Of a stretch of 64,000 nt of DNA, positions 45,708-54,629 are shown piece after piece. This DNA is from Kribbella catacumbae DSM 19601 (GTDB lineage: Bacteria > Actinomycetota > Actinomycetes > Propionibacteriales > Kribbellaceae): positions 39,794-103,793 of the forward strand of contig NZ_AQUZ01000031.1 of the NCBI RefSeq assembly GCF_000372465.1. Direction: 5' to 3'. Position 1 is the stretch's first letter, and every line of letters starts with the position of its first letter. The notes under the pieces are model-generated. The model made no database searches. It saw only the letters and a list, made by a program, of their open reading frames with translations, and was not told the DNA's origin. The position numbers and the translations under genes were made by a program.

Positions 45708-46277
45708 CTAGAGCGTCCGTACGTCGAGGAGCGCGCGCACCGGCAGGTCATGACGTAACCGGGGATCCATCAGTCCGTCGACGATGACTGCAGCGCCGAT
45801 CCACTGGGCGCCGCAGTCGTCGGTCAACTGACGAACGACCCGAGCCGTCGCGCCGGTATCGGCCCAGTCGTCGACCATCAGCACCCGGTCACCGGCGTTC
45901 ACCAGGCCACGGCGGAACCCGAAGACCACATGCCGATCCCGGTAGTCCGGCCCAGTGGTCCGCAGGACCCACCGATCGCTGTCGTTCGCGGGCCCGCCGT
46001 TCTTGCGAACCTCGACGAACCCGACCCCGAGCGAAGCCGCCGTCAACGCCCCGACCAGCGACCCCCGCGACACCGGCCCGAGCACCACCGTCGGCTCTTC
46101 GTCGTACAAGCCGGCCAACGCCGGCCCGAGCTCCCCCAGCAGCTCCCCATCGCGCCACCACCCGGTCAGATCAGCCGACCCCCGCCAGTCCCCCCGGTCC
46201 CACCGCCACCTGAACGCACCCCGAAGCCGCCGACGAACACCCCCGTCGACCCGCCGCGTCTCCACCACCCTGGACAT
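45708..46277 (-). CDS. Type I phosphoribosyltransferase-like protein
   Basis: The protein is 189 residues from ATG 46277. It carries the PRPP-binding motif RVLMVDDWADTGATAR and an upstream GPVSRGSLVGALTAASLG loop. Fold and motif match adenine-type phosphoribosyltransferases, but the N-terminal ~45 residues (WRWDRGDWRGSADLTGWWRD) are unusual. The base substrate is unknown. Its upstream side borders the hairpin array at 46.4-47.3 kb. Confidence 0.8.
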   Translation of the reverse strand: MSRVVETRRVDGGVRRRLRGAFRWRWDRGDWRGSADLTGWWRDGELLGELGPALAGLYDEEPTVVLGPVSRGSLVGALTAASLGVGFVEVRKNGGPANDSDRWVLRTTGPDYRDRHVVFGFRRGLVNAGDRVLMVDDWADTGATARVVRQLTDDCGAQWIGAAVIVDGLMDPRLRHDLPVRALLDVRTL

Positions 46278-46410
46278 ACCCCAAGAGTGACGGCCCACAA
46301 GCCACCCCGCACCGCATTTACCCCCGCCCCACCACCCCACCCATCCGACCCCACCCGTCCCCGGGGCGCTCGTCCCGGGCGCTCGTCCCGGGGCGCTCGT
46401 CCCAGGGGCC

Positions 46411-47318
46411 GGAGATCCAGCCCATCAAAGGGGCACGCGAGCCGGACTCCCCACCCTCAGGCGCCGACCCTCCAGAGCCCCACTGGGATGGACCTCCGGG
46501 GGCCGCGGCCAACGCCAACCCCACCACCGACCCGGAACACACCCCGCCACCACCCGGTACGCCGACGGGCCCAGCCCGTCGACGGCCACGCGCATGGGGC
46601 GAAGCTCCAGCCCACCAAAGGACGACGCGGGCCAGACCTCCCACGCTCAAGTGCCGCCCTCCGCGGCCCCACTGATGGGATGGACCTCCAGGGGCCGTGG
46701 ACAACGCCAGCCCCCGGTACGTCGATGGGCCGGTACGTCAATGGGCCCGGTCCGTCGATGGGCCCGGTCCGTCGATGGGCCCGGTACCTCGATAGGGCCC
46801 CGTCCGTCGATCGGCACGCGCATGGGCGGAGCTCCAGCCCATCAAAGGGCGACGCGGGCCAGACTCCCCACGCTGAGGTGCCGACCCTCCTGAGCTCCAC
46901 TGATGGGATGGACCTCCAGGACCGCGGGCAACGCCGATCCACCCCCGACCCGGAGCACACCACGCCGCCAGACCCGAAACGTCGATGGGCCCGGTCCGTC
47001 GATGGGCCCGGTCCGTCGATGGCCACGCGCGTGGCCGGAGCTCCAGCCCATCAAAAGACGGCGCCGGCCAGACCTCCCACGCTCAAGTGCCGACCCCTCG
47101 CGGCTCCACTGATGGGATGGAGCTCCGGGGGCCGCGGGCAACGCCGACCCCGCCAGGCCCGGTACGCCGACGGGCCCGGTCCTCGATGGGCCCGCTCATG
47201 CGGCGGAATTCAAGCCCACCAACTCGTGGGCGGAGCTCCAGCCCATCAAAGGAGGACGCGGGGCGGACTCGCCGCGCTCAGGCGCCGGTCCTCCGTGGCT
47301 CCACTGGGGTGGAGCTCC
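46411..47318. repeat. Array of five ~90-bp hairpin-forming repeats with short tandem spacers
   Basis: Homologous units lie at 46411-46497, 46601-46689, 46828-46917, 47037-47126 and 47232-47318. Each starts like GGAGCTCCAGCCCATCAAAG and ends like CCACTGATGGGATGGAGCTC, which are mutually complementary, so each unit can fold into a long hairpin. Starts are spaced 190, 227, 209 and 195 bases. Spacers include tandem copies of GTCGATGGGCCCGGTCC. Period lengths are not constant multiples of three, so the long open frames here are not credible proteins. Nothing else is recognised in 46278-47441. Confidence 0.8.
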
Positions 47319-47441
47319 GGGGAGCCGCTGGTCGTGCGGGTTCCGGGGGCCGTTGGCGGGGGTTCGGGGGGCGTTGGTGGGGTGGAGTGGGGCTGTGGAT
47401 AACTGCCGACGGGGTGGGGGGAAATCGGCGACTATCGTCGG

Positions 47442-48350
47442 GTGACGGATGTTGTCGAGTTGTTGCGGCTGAGGGGCGGGGCGGCCGGCTTTGCGGAGCT
47501 GCGGGCCGGGGCGTCCGAGCGCGCGATCCGGAAGGCGCTTGCGGGTGGGGCTATTCAGCGCGTCGCCCTTGGCGTGTACGCGCTGCCGCCGGGCGCGGAT
47601 CCGCTTGCCGCCGCTCGTGCTCAGGGCGGTGTCGTGTCGCACTTGAGCGCGGCCGTCTTGTACGGGTTCGAGGTGCTCGAACTGCCGGCCGTCGCCCAGG
47701 TGACGGTCCCACGGGGGCAACACCGACGGGAGAGCACGATCGACTGCGAGCTGCGCTGGGCCGACGACGTACAGGCTCTGGACGGCCGGACCACCAAGCT
47801 GCGGACCGTCCTCGACTGCGCCCGCACCTTGCCATTCGCAGCCGGTCTCTGTGTCGCGGATTCCGCGCTCCGCAAGGGCGGGATCCAGCGTGACCAGTTG
47901 CTCGCCGCCGCGGCGACGCTCCTAGGTCCTGGCAGCGCCCGCGCGAGACAGGTCGCCGCGGCCGCCGACGGCCGGGCAGAGTCACCACTGGAATCCGTAC
48001 TCCGTGCAGTGCTGCTGGAGGCCGGCATCGAGGGGTTCGTCCCCCAATGGGTGATCCAGGACGAGACCTTCTCGGCCAGGATCGACCTCGCGCACCCGAC
48101 CCTCAGGCTCGCGCTGGAGGCCGACAGCTTCGCGCATCACGGGACCCGGGCTGCCCTGGCCCGCGACTGCCGACGACACACGCAACTCACCATCCGGGGC
48201 TGGCGCCTGCTCAGGTTCTCCTGGGAGGACGTGATGCTCGAACCGGAGTGGGTGGTGAACTCGGTCAGGAGCGCAAGCGCGACAACCCCGGTCGATCGTG
48301 GAAAAGCGGCGGCAAGGACACAGCAGCCGGGCTTGCGGGCCGTCCATTGA
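47442..48350 (+). CDS. AbiEi-like N-terminal domain fused to a DUF559/Vsr-like nuclease domain
   Basis: The protein is 302 residues from GTG 47442. The N-terminus (LRLRGGAAGFAELRAGASER, RVALGVYALPPG, VSHLSAAVLYGFEVL) resembles the winged-helix antitoxin domain of AbiEi-type proteins. The C-terminus (FVPQWVIQDETFSARIDLAH, LALEADSFAHHGTRAAL, LRFSWEDVM) matches DUF559, related to very-short-patch endonucleases with a D..E-x-D active site. This architecture is common but uncharacterised in actinobacteria. No AbiEii toxin gene is adjacent. It lies next to the hairpin array. Confidence 0.75.
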   Translation: MTDVVELLRLRGGAAGFAELRAGASERAIRKALAGGAIQRVALGVYALPPGADPLAAARAQGGVVSHLSAAVLYGFEVLELPAVAQVTVPRGQHRRESTIDCELRWADDVQALDGRTTKLRTVLDCARTLPFAAGLCVADSALRKGGIQRDQLLAAAATLLGPGSARARQVAAAADGRAESPLESVLRAVLLEAGIEGFVPQWVIQDETFSARIDLAHPTLRLALEADSFAHHGTRAALARDCRRHTQLTIRGWRLLRFSWEDVMLEPEWVVNSVRSASATTPVDRGKAAARTQQPGLRAVH

Positions 48351-48493
48351 CGGGAATTCGTGACTTTTGATCAAATGTGGCGGAAAAGCGGGAAAAAGTG
48401 ACGTTTCTCTTGACGCTCCACGGTCTGGGCCGGAGGCTTTGGCGAAGTGCCCTGAACGCCCAATCTCGGCACCTCGAAGGGGGTTATTCAAGA

Positions 48494-49027
48494 ATGAACT
48501 TCCGCCATTTCACCCTGCGCTCAATCGCTATCGCCGCCGCTGCTCTGCTCGGCGCCGCAGCCTTGACGCCACCACCCGCACTGGCCAGCCATGGCCAGGG
48601 CGCCGCCAGTGGAATCCTGAACACCGTCACCTGGAGGGTCTGCGTCTCCGGCTGGATCGACGGCCAGAACGCGTCCCACTACGCCATCGGACAGGTCAGT
48701 GCGACTGAGGTCAACGCCAGCAGCGTGCACTGTCCTGGCAGCTGGAACGTCTCGTCCTACGCGGCCAGCTATCCCGACAGCTGGTACGGCTCGACCAGCT
48801 GCGTCCGGTGGTCCGGCTCGCGCTGCGCGGAGAAGGCGGTCAAGCTGAACGGCCGCACGATTGGTACCACCACCCAATGGCGCAAGACGGCGACGCACGA
48901 GTTCGGTCACGTCGCCGGACTGGGTCACCGCAGCACCAATTCCTCCTGCATGACCCAAGGCGCCGCGCCGCCGATCGTCACCGTGTTCGACGCGCACGAC
49001 AAGAGTTCCATCAATGCGAACTACTGA
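48494..49027 (+). CDS. Secreted matrixin-like zinc metalloprotease
   Basis: The 177-residue protein has a signal peptide (IAIAAAALLGAAALTPPPALA). The zinc-binding motif HEFGHVAGLGH fits HExxHxxGxxH, with Met in SSCMTQG as the Met-turn candidate, as in matrixin/metzincin peptidases. Small size and four or more cysteines suggest a compact extracellular enzyme with disulfides. The downstream His-rich lipoprotein starts 31 bases after its stop, so the two are probably co-transcribed. Confidence 0.75.
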   Translation: MNFRHFTLRSIAIAAAALLGAAALTPPPALASHGQGAASGILNTVTWRVCVSGWIDGQNASHYAIGQVSATEVNASSVHCPGSWNVSSYAASYPDSWYGSTSCVRWSGSRCAEKAVKLNGRTIGTTTQWRKTATHEFGHVAGLGHRSTNSSCMTQGAAPPIVTVFDAHDKSSINANY

Positions 49028-49058
49028 TCCGGCCAGCGGGCAGAAAGGAAGAATTCCG

Positions 49059-49697
49059 ATGCTCAATCGATCGAAAATCGCCGCTGCGCTGAGCGCCGCC
49101 GCACTGGCCGTGCTATTGGTTGGTTGCGGTAGCAGTCAGGAACCACAGGCCGCGGAGCACGACCACGCGACCCATCAGCACGACGACGACCGCTCGTTCT
49201 ACCAGCACGCCGACGGGACGGAGGCGAACACGGACACCTACGACAGCGTCCCCAGCGCCGACCTGAAGGGGTTGGCCAAGGCCTCCGACCTGGTGGTCCG
49301 CGGCCAGATCACCAAGGCCCAGAAGGGCGTCCTGATCGCCAAGGGCGACCCGACGGCGAAGTACACCGTCTTCACCGTGAAAGTCAGTGACACGGTCCGG
49401 GGCAACCAGGCCCAGCAGATCGACTTCGCCCTGATGACCGAGATCAGCGGCTCTCAGGTGGTCGTCGAGGATCGGCCGACGCCGAGCGTCGGCTCCGAAG
49501 TGATCCTGACTCTGACCAAGATCGCCCCGGAGTTCAAGCGCGAGGGGTACGTCCTCACCAACCAGAGCGGTCTGCTGCTGGTGAAGAAGGACGGCACCGT
49601 CGTCTCCGGTCTGGAGGGATCGACACCGGTGGCGAAGCAGGCGAAGGCCCTGCGCACCGCCGACCAGGTGCTGGCCGAGCTCCGGTCAGCAGGCTGA
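49059..49697 (+). CDS. Histidine-rich lipoprotein
   Basis: The protein is 212 residues from ATG 49059, preceded by AGAAAGGAAG. The lipobox ends LLVGCGSS. Right after it is a metal-binding-like HDHATHQHDDD stretch, then a beta-rich domain (LVVRGQITKAQKGVLI, YTVFTVKVSDTVRG, VILTLTKIAPEF). The function is unknown. Given the adjacent zinc metalloprotease, a metal-binding or protease-partner role is a reasonable guess only. Confidence 0.7.
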   Translation: MLNRSKIAAALSAAALAVLLVGCGSSQEPQAAEHDHATHQHDDDRSFYQHADGTEANTDTYDSVPSADLKGLAKASDLVVRGQITKAQKGVLIAKGDPTAKYTVFTVKVSDTVRGNQAQQIDFALMTEISGSQVVVEDRPTPSVGSEVILTLTKIAPEFKREGYVLTNQSGLLLVKKDGTVVSGLEGSTPVAKQAKALRTADQVLAELRSAG

Positions 49698-49736
49698 CCG
49701 ACCGCAAGTAGCTAGGCACCTATCAGTGTTCAGGCA

Positions 49737-50912
49737 CTAGGCCTGCCGTCCCGCGATGAACGTATGTGTCACCAGTGGCACGCCGGGGCGGTAGGCCAGG
49801 TGCAGGTACGACGGCGCGTCCAGCACGGCCAGGTCGGCCCGTGCACCGGGCTTGATCCGGCCGACATCGTCACGCCGCAGCGAGAGGGCGCCGCCGGCCG
49901 TCGCCGACCAGAGCGCCTCGGCCGGAGTCATCCGCATCTCTCGCACGGCCAGTGCGATGCACAGCGGCATGGACGACGAGTAGCCCGATCCCGGATTGCA
50001 GTCGGTGGCCAGCGCCACGGTCACCCCGGCGTCGATCAACCGCCGCGCATCCGGGTACGGCGAACGAGTGGAGAACTCGACAGCCGGCAGCAACCCGGCG
50101 ACCACGCCGGAAGCCGCCAGCGCATCCACATCGGCATCGGACAAGTGCGTGCAATGGTCAGCCGCCGCAGCCCCGAGCTCACAAGCAAGCTGTACGCCGG
50201 GCCCTTCGCCGAGCTGGTTCGCGTGGACCCGCAGCCCGAGCCCTTTCTCGGCACCGGCCCGCAGGATGGCGCGCGCCTGGTCCGCGTCGAACGCGCCTCG
50301 CTCAACGAAAACGTCCACCCACTTCGCATGCCGGGCAGCTGCATCGAGCATCGGCCCGGTGACCAGATCGACGTACCCGGCGGGATCGTCGGCGAACTCG
50401 GCCGGTACGACGTGTGCGCCCAGGTACGTCGTGTCGTCGGTGAAGGACGACGCGATCGCCAGTGCCCGCGACTCGTCCAGCGTGGTGAGCCCGTAGCCGG
50501 ACTTGATCTCCACCGTGGTGGTGCCCTGCCGGCGCATCTCGGTCACCAACCGGGCCACGTTGGCGGTCAGCTGGTCGTCGGAGGCCTCGCGGGTCGCGGC
50601 CACCGTCGTACGGATGCCGCCCGCGCTGTACGGCGTACCGGTCATCCGGGCGGCGAACTCCTGCGCCCGGTCGCCCGCGAAGACCAGGTGCGAGTGCGAG
50701 TCCACGAACCCGGGGATCACCGCGCGCCCGCCGAGATCCACCGAACCGTCCGCCGCCGGGGCGTCCCGGCGAGACCCGACCCACGCGAAGCGCGAGCCCT
50801 CGATCACGACGGCCGCGTCCCGGAGCTCACCCAGCGCGGCGCCGTCGACCGAGCCGTAGGTGGGATCGTTCGTCACCAGCGAGCCGATCCCGGTCAGCAA
50901 CAACGAGGTCAT
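49737..50912 (-). CDS. hutI: Imidazolonepropionase
   Basis: The enzyme hydrolyses 4-imidazolone-5-propionate to N-formimidoyl-L-glutamate, the third step of histidine catabolism. The 391-residue metal-dependent amidohydrolase has VIPGFVDSHSHLVFAGDR, TTVEIKSGYGL, GAHVVPAEFADDP, LRVHANQL, DHCTHL and ATDCNPGSGYSSSM. It is the last gene of the operon. Its ATG overlaps the hutF stop as ATGA. Confidence 0.96.
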   Translation of the reverse strand: MTSLLLTGIGSLVTNDPTYGSVDGAALGELRDAAVVIEGSRFAWVGSRRDAPAADGSVDLGGRAVIPGFVDSHSHLVFAGDRAQEFAARMTGTPYSAGGIRTTVAATREASDDQLTANVARLVTEMRRQGTTTVEIKSGYGLTTLDESRALAIASSFTDDTTYLGAHVVPAEFADDPAGYVDLVTGPMLDAAARHAKWVDVFVERGAFDADQARAILRAGAEKGLGLRVHANQLGEGPGVQLACELGAAAADHCTHLSDADVDALAASGVVAGLLPAVEFSTRSPYPDARRLIDAGVTVALATDCNPGSGYSSSMPLCIALAVREMRMTPAEALWSATAGGALSLRRDDVGRIKPGARADLAVLDAPSYLHLAYRPGVPLVTHTFIAGRQA

Positions 50913-52222
50913 CCGGCAGTCACCGCTCCGATCGACGCGGCCAGCTCGGCCGCGACATCCAGTTTCACGTGCTCACCCGAGGCCACCAGATGGTTGCCTG
51001 AAGCCACTACATCGCGGACATCGGCCGCACTGGCGGCGAAGACGGCCGTCTCCAATGAAGCGCCCGTGCCCGCGGTACGAACGCTGTCCACCCGTACTGC
51101 GACCAGATCCGCCCGCGCGCCGACCTCGATCCGGCCGGCATCGGCGAACCCGAGTGAGCGATGACCGACAACGGTGCCCGCGGCAAGCAACTCCGGCGCC
51201 GACCAGTGCCCCCGCTCCTGTGAGGCAAGGCGCTCGTCGAGCTCCACCGCGCGCATCTCCTCGAACAGGTCGATCACCGCATGGCTGTCCGACCCCAACG
51301 TCAGCGCGGAGCCGGCGTCCCGCAGGGCGACCGACGGGCCGATGCCGTCGGCCAGATCGCGCTCGGTGGTCGGGCAGAAACACGAGTACGTCCCCGAACT
51401 CCCGAGCAACCCGACATCCACCGGCGTCAGGTGGGTCGCGTGGACCGCACTCGTTCGCCCGCTGAGGAATCCCGCTTCGTCCAGCTCCTGCGAAGGCGTC
51501 CGGCCATACGCTTGCAGGCAGGCCTCGTTCTCCGCGACCTGCTCGGACAGGTGGATGTGCAGCGGCGCGTTCGGCAAGGCGGAGGCCACCGCGCTCAACT
51601 GTTCCTGCGGCACACCCCGGACCGAGTGGGCGGCCGCACCGATCACCACGTCGTCGGCAGCGTGCAGGTCGAGCACCCGCGAGGCCCAGCCAGCCGCGTC
51701 GCCGTCGCTGAACCGCTGCTGCACCTCGTTGAGCGGTTGGTCGATTCCGCCTGCCACGTAACAGGTATCGAGCAACGTGATTCGCAGACCGGCATCCCGC
51801 GCGGCCGCGATCAGCGCATCGCCCATCGCGTTCGGGTTGTCGTAACGACGACCGCCCGGCGCGTGATGCAAGTAGTGGAATTCGCCGACCGCCGTGATCC
51901 CGCTCAGCAGCATCTCGCCGTACACGGCCCGTGCGAGCTGGTAATAGCTGTCCGGCGTGAGCACGGAGGCCACGGCGTACATCTGCTCGCGCCAAGTCCA
52001 GAAGGTGCCGCGCTCGGTCTGCGTACGCCCTCGCAACGCGCGATGGAACGCGTGGCTGTGGCAGTTCGCCAAGCCCGGCAGCACGATTCCGTTGAGCCGC
52101 ACGGCGTCTCCGGGCGCTGCATCCACCTCGACAGAGGCAAATCGCCCGTCCACGACCGTGACCAGCACACTCGCGGCCAACCCGGACGGCAGGAGCGCCT
52201 GCTCGCACCAGTACGCCGTCAC
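50909..52222 (-). CDS. hutF: N-formimidoyl-L-glutamate deiminase
   Basis: The enzyme converts formimidoylglutamate to N-formylglutamate and ammonia. This marks the five-step hut route rather than direct HutG formiminoglutamase. The 437-residue amidohydrolase has VLPGLANCHSHAFHRALRGR, GEFHYLHHAPGG, HIHLSEQ, CFCPTTERDLADGIGP and LGSDSHAVIDLFEE. It is coupled by ATGA overlaps on both sides. Confidence 0.94.
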   Translation of the reverse strand: MTAYWCEQALLPSGLAASVLVTVVDGRFASVEVDAAPGDAVRLNGIVLPGLANCHSHAFHRALRGRTQTERGTFWTWREQMYAVASVLTPDSYYQLARAVYGEMLLSGITAVGEFHYLHHAPGGRRYDNPNAMGDALIAAARDAGLRITLLDTCYVAGGIDQPLNEVQQRFSDGDAAGWASRVLDLHAADDVVIGAAAHSVRGVPQEQLSAVASALPNAPLHIHLSEQVAENEACLQAYGRTPSQELDEAGFLSGRTSAVHATHLTPVDVGLLGSSGTYSCFCPTTERDLADGIGPSVALRDAGSALTLGSDSHAVIDLFEEMRAVELDERLASQERGHWSAPELLAAGTVVGHRSLGFADAGRIEVGARADLVAVRVDSVRTAGTGASLETAVFAASAADVRDVVASGNHLVASGEHVKLDVAAELAASIGAVTAG

Positions 52223-53478
52223 CGAGCCAGATCCTTCAGTACTGCGGCCAGCGCCTCGACCCCGGCCAGACAGTCGTCCATCTCCGCGTGCTCGGCCGGC
52301 GAATGCGAAACCCCGGTCGGATTGCGAACGAACAGCATCGCCGTCGGGATCCCCGCATCCGAGAACACCCCGGCGTCATGCCCGGCTCCGGTCGGCAACA
52401 CCGGGGCACCATCCAGTACTGCGCTCAGCCGGTCCCGCAGCCCCGGCTCGAAGTCGACGATCGGCGAGACGGACTCCGCCACCAGCTCGACCGTGGTGCC
52501 ATCCCGTTCGGCCCGCTCGGTCGCCTGCCGAGTGATTGCCGCAAGCAACGATTGCAACGCGTCATCCGTCGCGGCCCGGGCATCCAGCCAGGCGATCACC
52601 TGCGACGGTACGGCGTTCGTCCCGTTCGGCTCCACCGACAACCGGCCGAAGGTCGCTCGCGCACCGGCGAGCCGGGCCTGCTTGTTCGCGGCCAGAGCGG
52701 TCATCGCATAGGTCAGCATCGGGTCGTGCCGGTCTTCCATCAGCGTGGTGCCGGCGTGGTTTGCCTCACCGGAGAAGGTGAACCGGAACCGCCCGTGCGG
52801 CCAGATCGAACTCGCCACGCCCACCGGTGCGGTCAACGCCCGCCCCTGCTCGACATGCAACTCGACGAACGTCCCCATCCGCTCCATCAACGGCGACGGC
52901 CCGACACCAGCCGGGTCGATGCCGGCGGCGTTCAGTGCCTCGGACAACGTGACGCCTGTGCGGTCCTTCAGGGCAAGGGCTTTGGCCGCAGGCAGGACAC
53001 CGGTGGCGATCCGCGACCCGAGACAGGGCATCCCGAACCGCGAGCCCTCCTCCTCCACGAACGCACCGACGCCGATCGGCACCGAGGGAACGAACCCCTC
53101 GGCCCGCAACCGGTCGACGGCCGCCAAGGCGGAAACCACGCCCAACGGCCCGTCGAAGGCGCCACCGTCGATCACGGAGTCGAGGTGACTGCCCGTCACG
53201 ACTCCCGGCACCTCGCTCAGCGCCTCTCCAGCGAGCGCCCTGCCGGCCGGCGACTGCTCCGGCCCGGCTCCAGGCGATGCGGCCGGATCCCACCACGCGA
53301 CGAGGTTGCCCAAGCCGTCGGATTCCAGGGTCAGGCCGCGGGACACGCACTGGTCGGTGAACCAGTGCGTGGCCTCGCGTTCGGACGGGGTCCAGCCGCC
53401 GCGACGGTAGCCCCCGGTCGAGGGATCCTTACCGACGGCGGCCAGCGCCACCCACATCTGTTCGAACGACTCGGTCAA
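52219..53478 (-). CDS. M20/hydantoinase-carbamoylase family amidohydrolase, candidate HutG replacement
   Basis: The 419-residue protein matches allantoate amidohydrolase/N-carbamoyl-amino-acid hydrolase. It has GSHLDSVIDGGAFDGPLGV, AFVEEEGSRFGMPCLGSR, FVELHVEQG, GEANHAGTTLMEDRHD and the terminal PTAMLFVRNPTGVSHSPAEH. It sits between the transporter and hutF, overlapping both by ATGA. HutF yields N-formylglutamate, and no classical N-formylglutamate deformylase gene is present. This enzyme is therefore the obvious candidate to remove the formyl group. An allantoate role is less likely here. Confidence 0.85.
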   Translation of the reverse strand: MTESFEQMWVALAAVGKDPSTGGYRRGGWTPSEREATHWFTDQCVSRGLTLESDGLGNLVAWWDPAASPGAGPEQSPAGRALAGEALSEVPGVVTGSHLDSVIDGGAFDGPLGVVSALAAVDRLRAEGFVPSVPIGVGAFVEEEGSRFGMPCLGSRIATGVLPAAKALALKDRTGVTLSEALNAAGIDPAGVGPSPLMERMGTFVELHVEQGRALTAPVGVASSIWPHGRFRFTFSGEANHAGTTLMEDRHDPMLTYAMTALAANKQARLAGARATFGRLSVEPNGTNAVPSQVIAWLDARAATDDALQSLLAAITRQATERAERDGTTVELVAESVSPIVDFEPGLRDRLSAVLDGAPVLPTGAGHDAGVFSDAGIPTAMLFVRNPTGVSHSPAEHAEMDDCLAGVEALAAVLKDLAR

Positions 53479-54407
53479 GACAGCGGGTTCTTCGACAGCC
53501 AGTCCTTGGCCACCGCGTTCGCGTTCTCGGCGCCGCCGCTGACCCGCTTGACCATGTCGGTCAGCGACTCGGTGGTCAGCTTGCCCTGGACCGCGTTCAG
53601 CGTGGACGCCACGTCAGGGCTCTTGTGGTCGGTCCGGATCAGCGGCACGACGTTGTTCGGCAGATGGATGTGCTCGGGGTCCTCGAGGATGACCAGGTTG
53701 TTGTCCTTGATCACCGACTGGGTGGTGAAGAACTGGGTCACCTGGATGGTGTTGTCCTTCAGCGCCTTCAGGCTGAGCGGGCCACCCGGGTCGAGGGTCT
53801 TGAACTCCTTGAACTCGACGCCGTACTTGTCCTTCATCCCGGCCAGGCCGGCCGTCCGCGTCTTGAACTCGGGGCCACCACCGGCCACCATCGTCTTGCT
53901 GACCGCCTTCAGGTCGGCGATCGACTTCAGCGAGTACTTGTCGGCCGTCTCCTTGGTCACCACGATCGCGTCCTCGTCAGTGGCCGTGGACTTGTCCAGT
54001 ACCTCGAGGCCCTTCGGCAGCGCGCCGGGAAGCGCCTTGTAGACGGCCTCCTCCTCGTTCTCGGTCGCGTCCTTCTTGAAGTAGACCAGGGTGGCGCCGA
54101 TGTACTCCGGCAGCAGGTCCACCGACTTGTCCTGGATCGCGGCCATGTAGAGCTCACGCGCGCCGATGTTGAGCTTCCGGGTGACCTTGATGCCCTTGGC
54201 CTCCAGCGCCTGGGCATAAATCTCAGCCAGCAGCTGGCTCTCCGGGAAGTTCGCCGAACCGACGGTCAGCGAGTCGACCTTGTCGGGCGCCGAGCCGCCG
54301 CCCGCGTCGGTGCCGCCGCCCAGCGGGTCGTCGTTACCGCCACCGCAGGCCGCCACGGCGAGCATCGCGGTAGCGGCGATGGCGCCGATGAAGGTTCTTC
54401 TGAACAC
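53475..54407 (-). CDS. ABC transporter substrate-binding lipoprotein, OpuBC/ProX type
   Basis: The 310-residue protein has a lipobox ending AVAACGGGN and the quaternary-amine binding fold (LTVGSANFPESQLLAEIYAQ, LEAKGIKVTRKLNIGARELY, LPEYIGATLVYF). Its stop overlaps the amidohydrolase start. In some proteobacteria, hut operons contain HutXWV transporters of this ProU family that import histidine. By context this one probably does likewise, although betaine-like substrates cannot be excluded. Confidence 0.85.
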   Translation of the reverse strand: MFRRTFIGAIAATAMLAVAACGGGNDDPLGGGTDAGGGSAPDKVDSLTVGSANFPESQLLAEIYAQALEAKGIKVTRKLNIGARELYMAAIQDKSVDLLPEYIGATLVYFKKDATENEEEAVYKALPGALPKGLEVLDKSTATDEDAIVVTKETADKYSLKSIADLKAVSKTMVAGGGPEFKTRTAGLAGMKDKYGVEFKEFKTLDPGGPLSLKALKDNTIQVTQFFTTQSVIKDNNLVILEDPEHIHLPNNVVPLIRTDHKSPDVASTLNAVQGKLTTESLTDMVKRVSGGAENANAVAKDWLSKNPLS

Positions 54408-54461
54408 GGGATCCTCCAGGGTCCTCTACTACACTCCGGCCGGTGCCGGAGCAGATGAAGT

Positions 54462-54629
54462 TGGTGGTCGTCGTCGCCGAGTCTTCGAGTGGCTGCGGTG
54501 TCCAGGGGGGTGCATCGCAAGGCGGCGAAGGGGCCTCGATGCGGGGTTCATCGTGGCCCCTTCTCCAACGCAGCGAGGTGCCCCCCTGGGCGCCGCAGAC
54601 GCCGAAGAGTCGGCGACGACGACCACCCA
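54462..54629. repeat. Long imperfect inverted repeat (~80-base arms) between transporter genes
   Basis: Arm 54462-54540 (TGGTGGTCGTCGTCGCCGAG, CCAGGGGGGTGC, GAAGGGGCCTCGAT) mirrors arm 54550-54629, with a 9-base centre. The stop codon of the second permease gene lies in the centre, so its last ~27 codons come from the right arm. It could be an inserted element or an mRNA hairpin that sets the expression ratio of binding protein to permease. Confidence 0.7.

Noticed and set aside
46411..47318. CRISPR array
   Set aside because: Units are ~90 bases, diverged and separated by unequal, partly repetitive spacers, and no cas genes are present.
46411..47318. Integron-type attC sites as the identity of the repeats
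   Set aside because: The units lack the conserved core ends of attC sites, no integrase gene is nearby, and the spacers hold no gene cassettes.
45930..47402. 490-codon plus-strand open frame, Pro/Arg/Ser-rich
   Set aside because: It overlaps the phosphoribosyltransferase gene and runs through the hairpin array, whose unit spacing is not a constant multiple of three. Open frames on both strands here reflect high GC.
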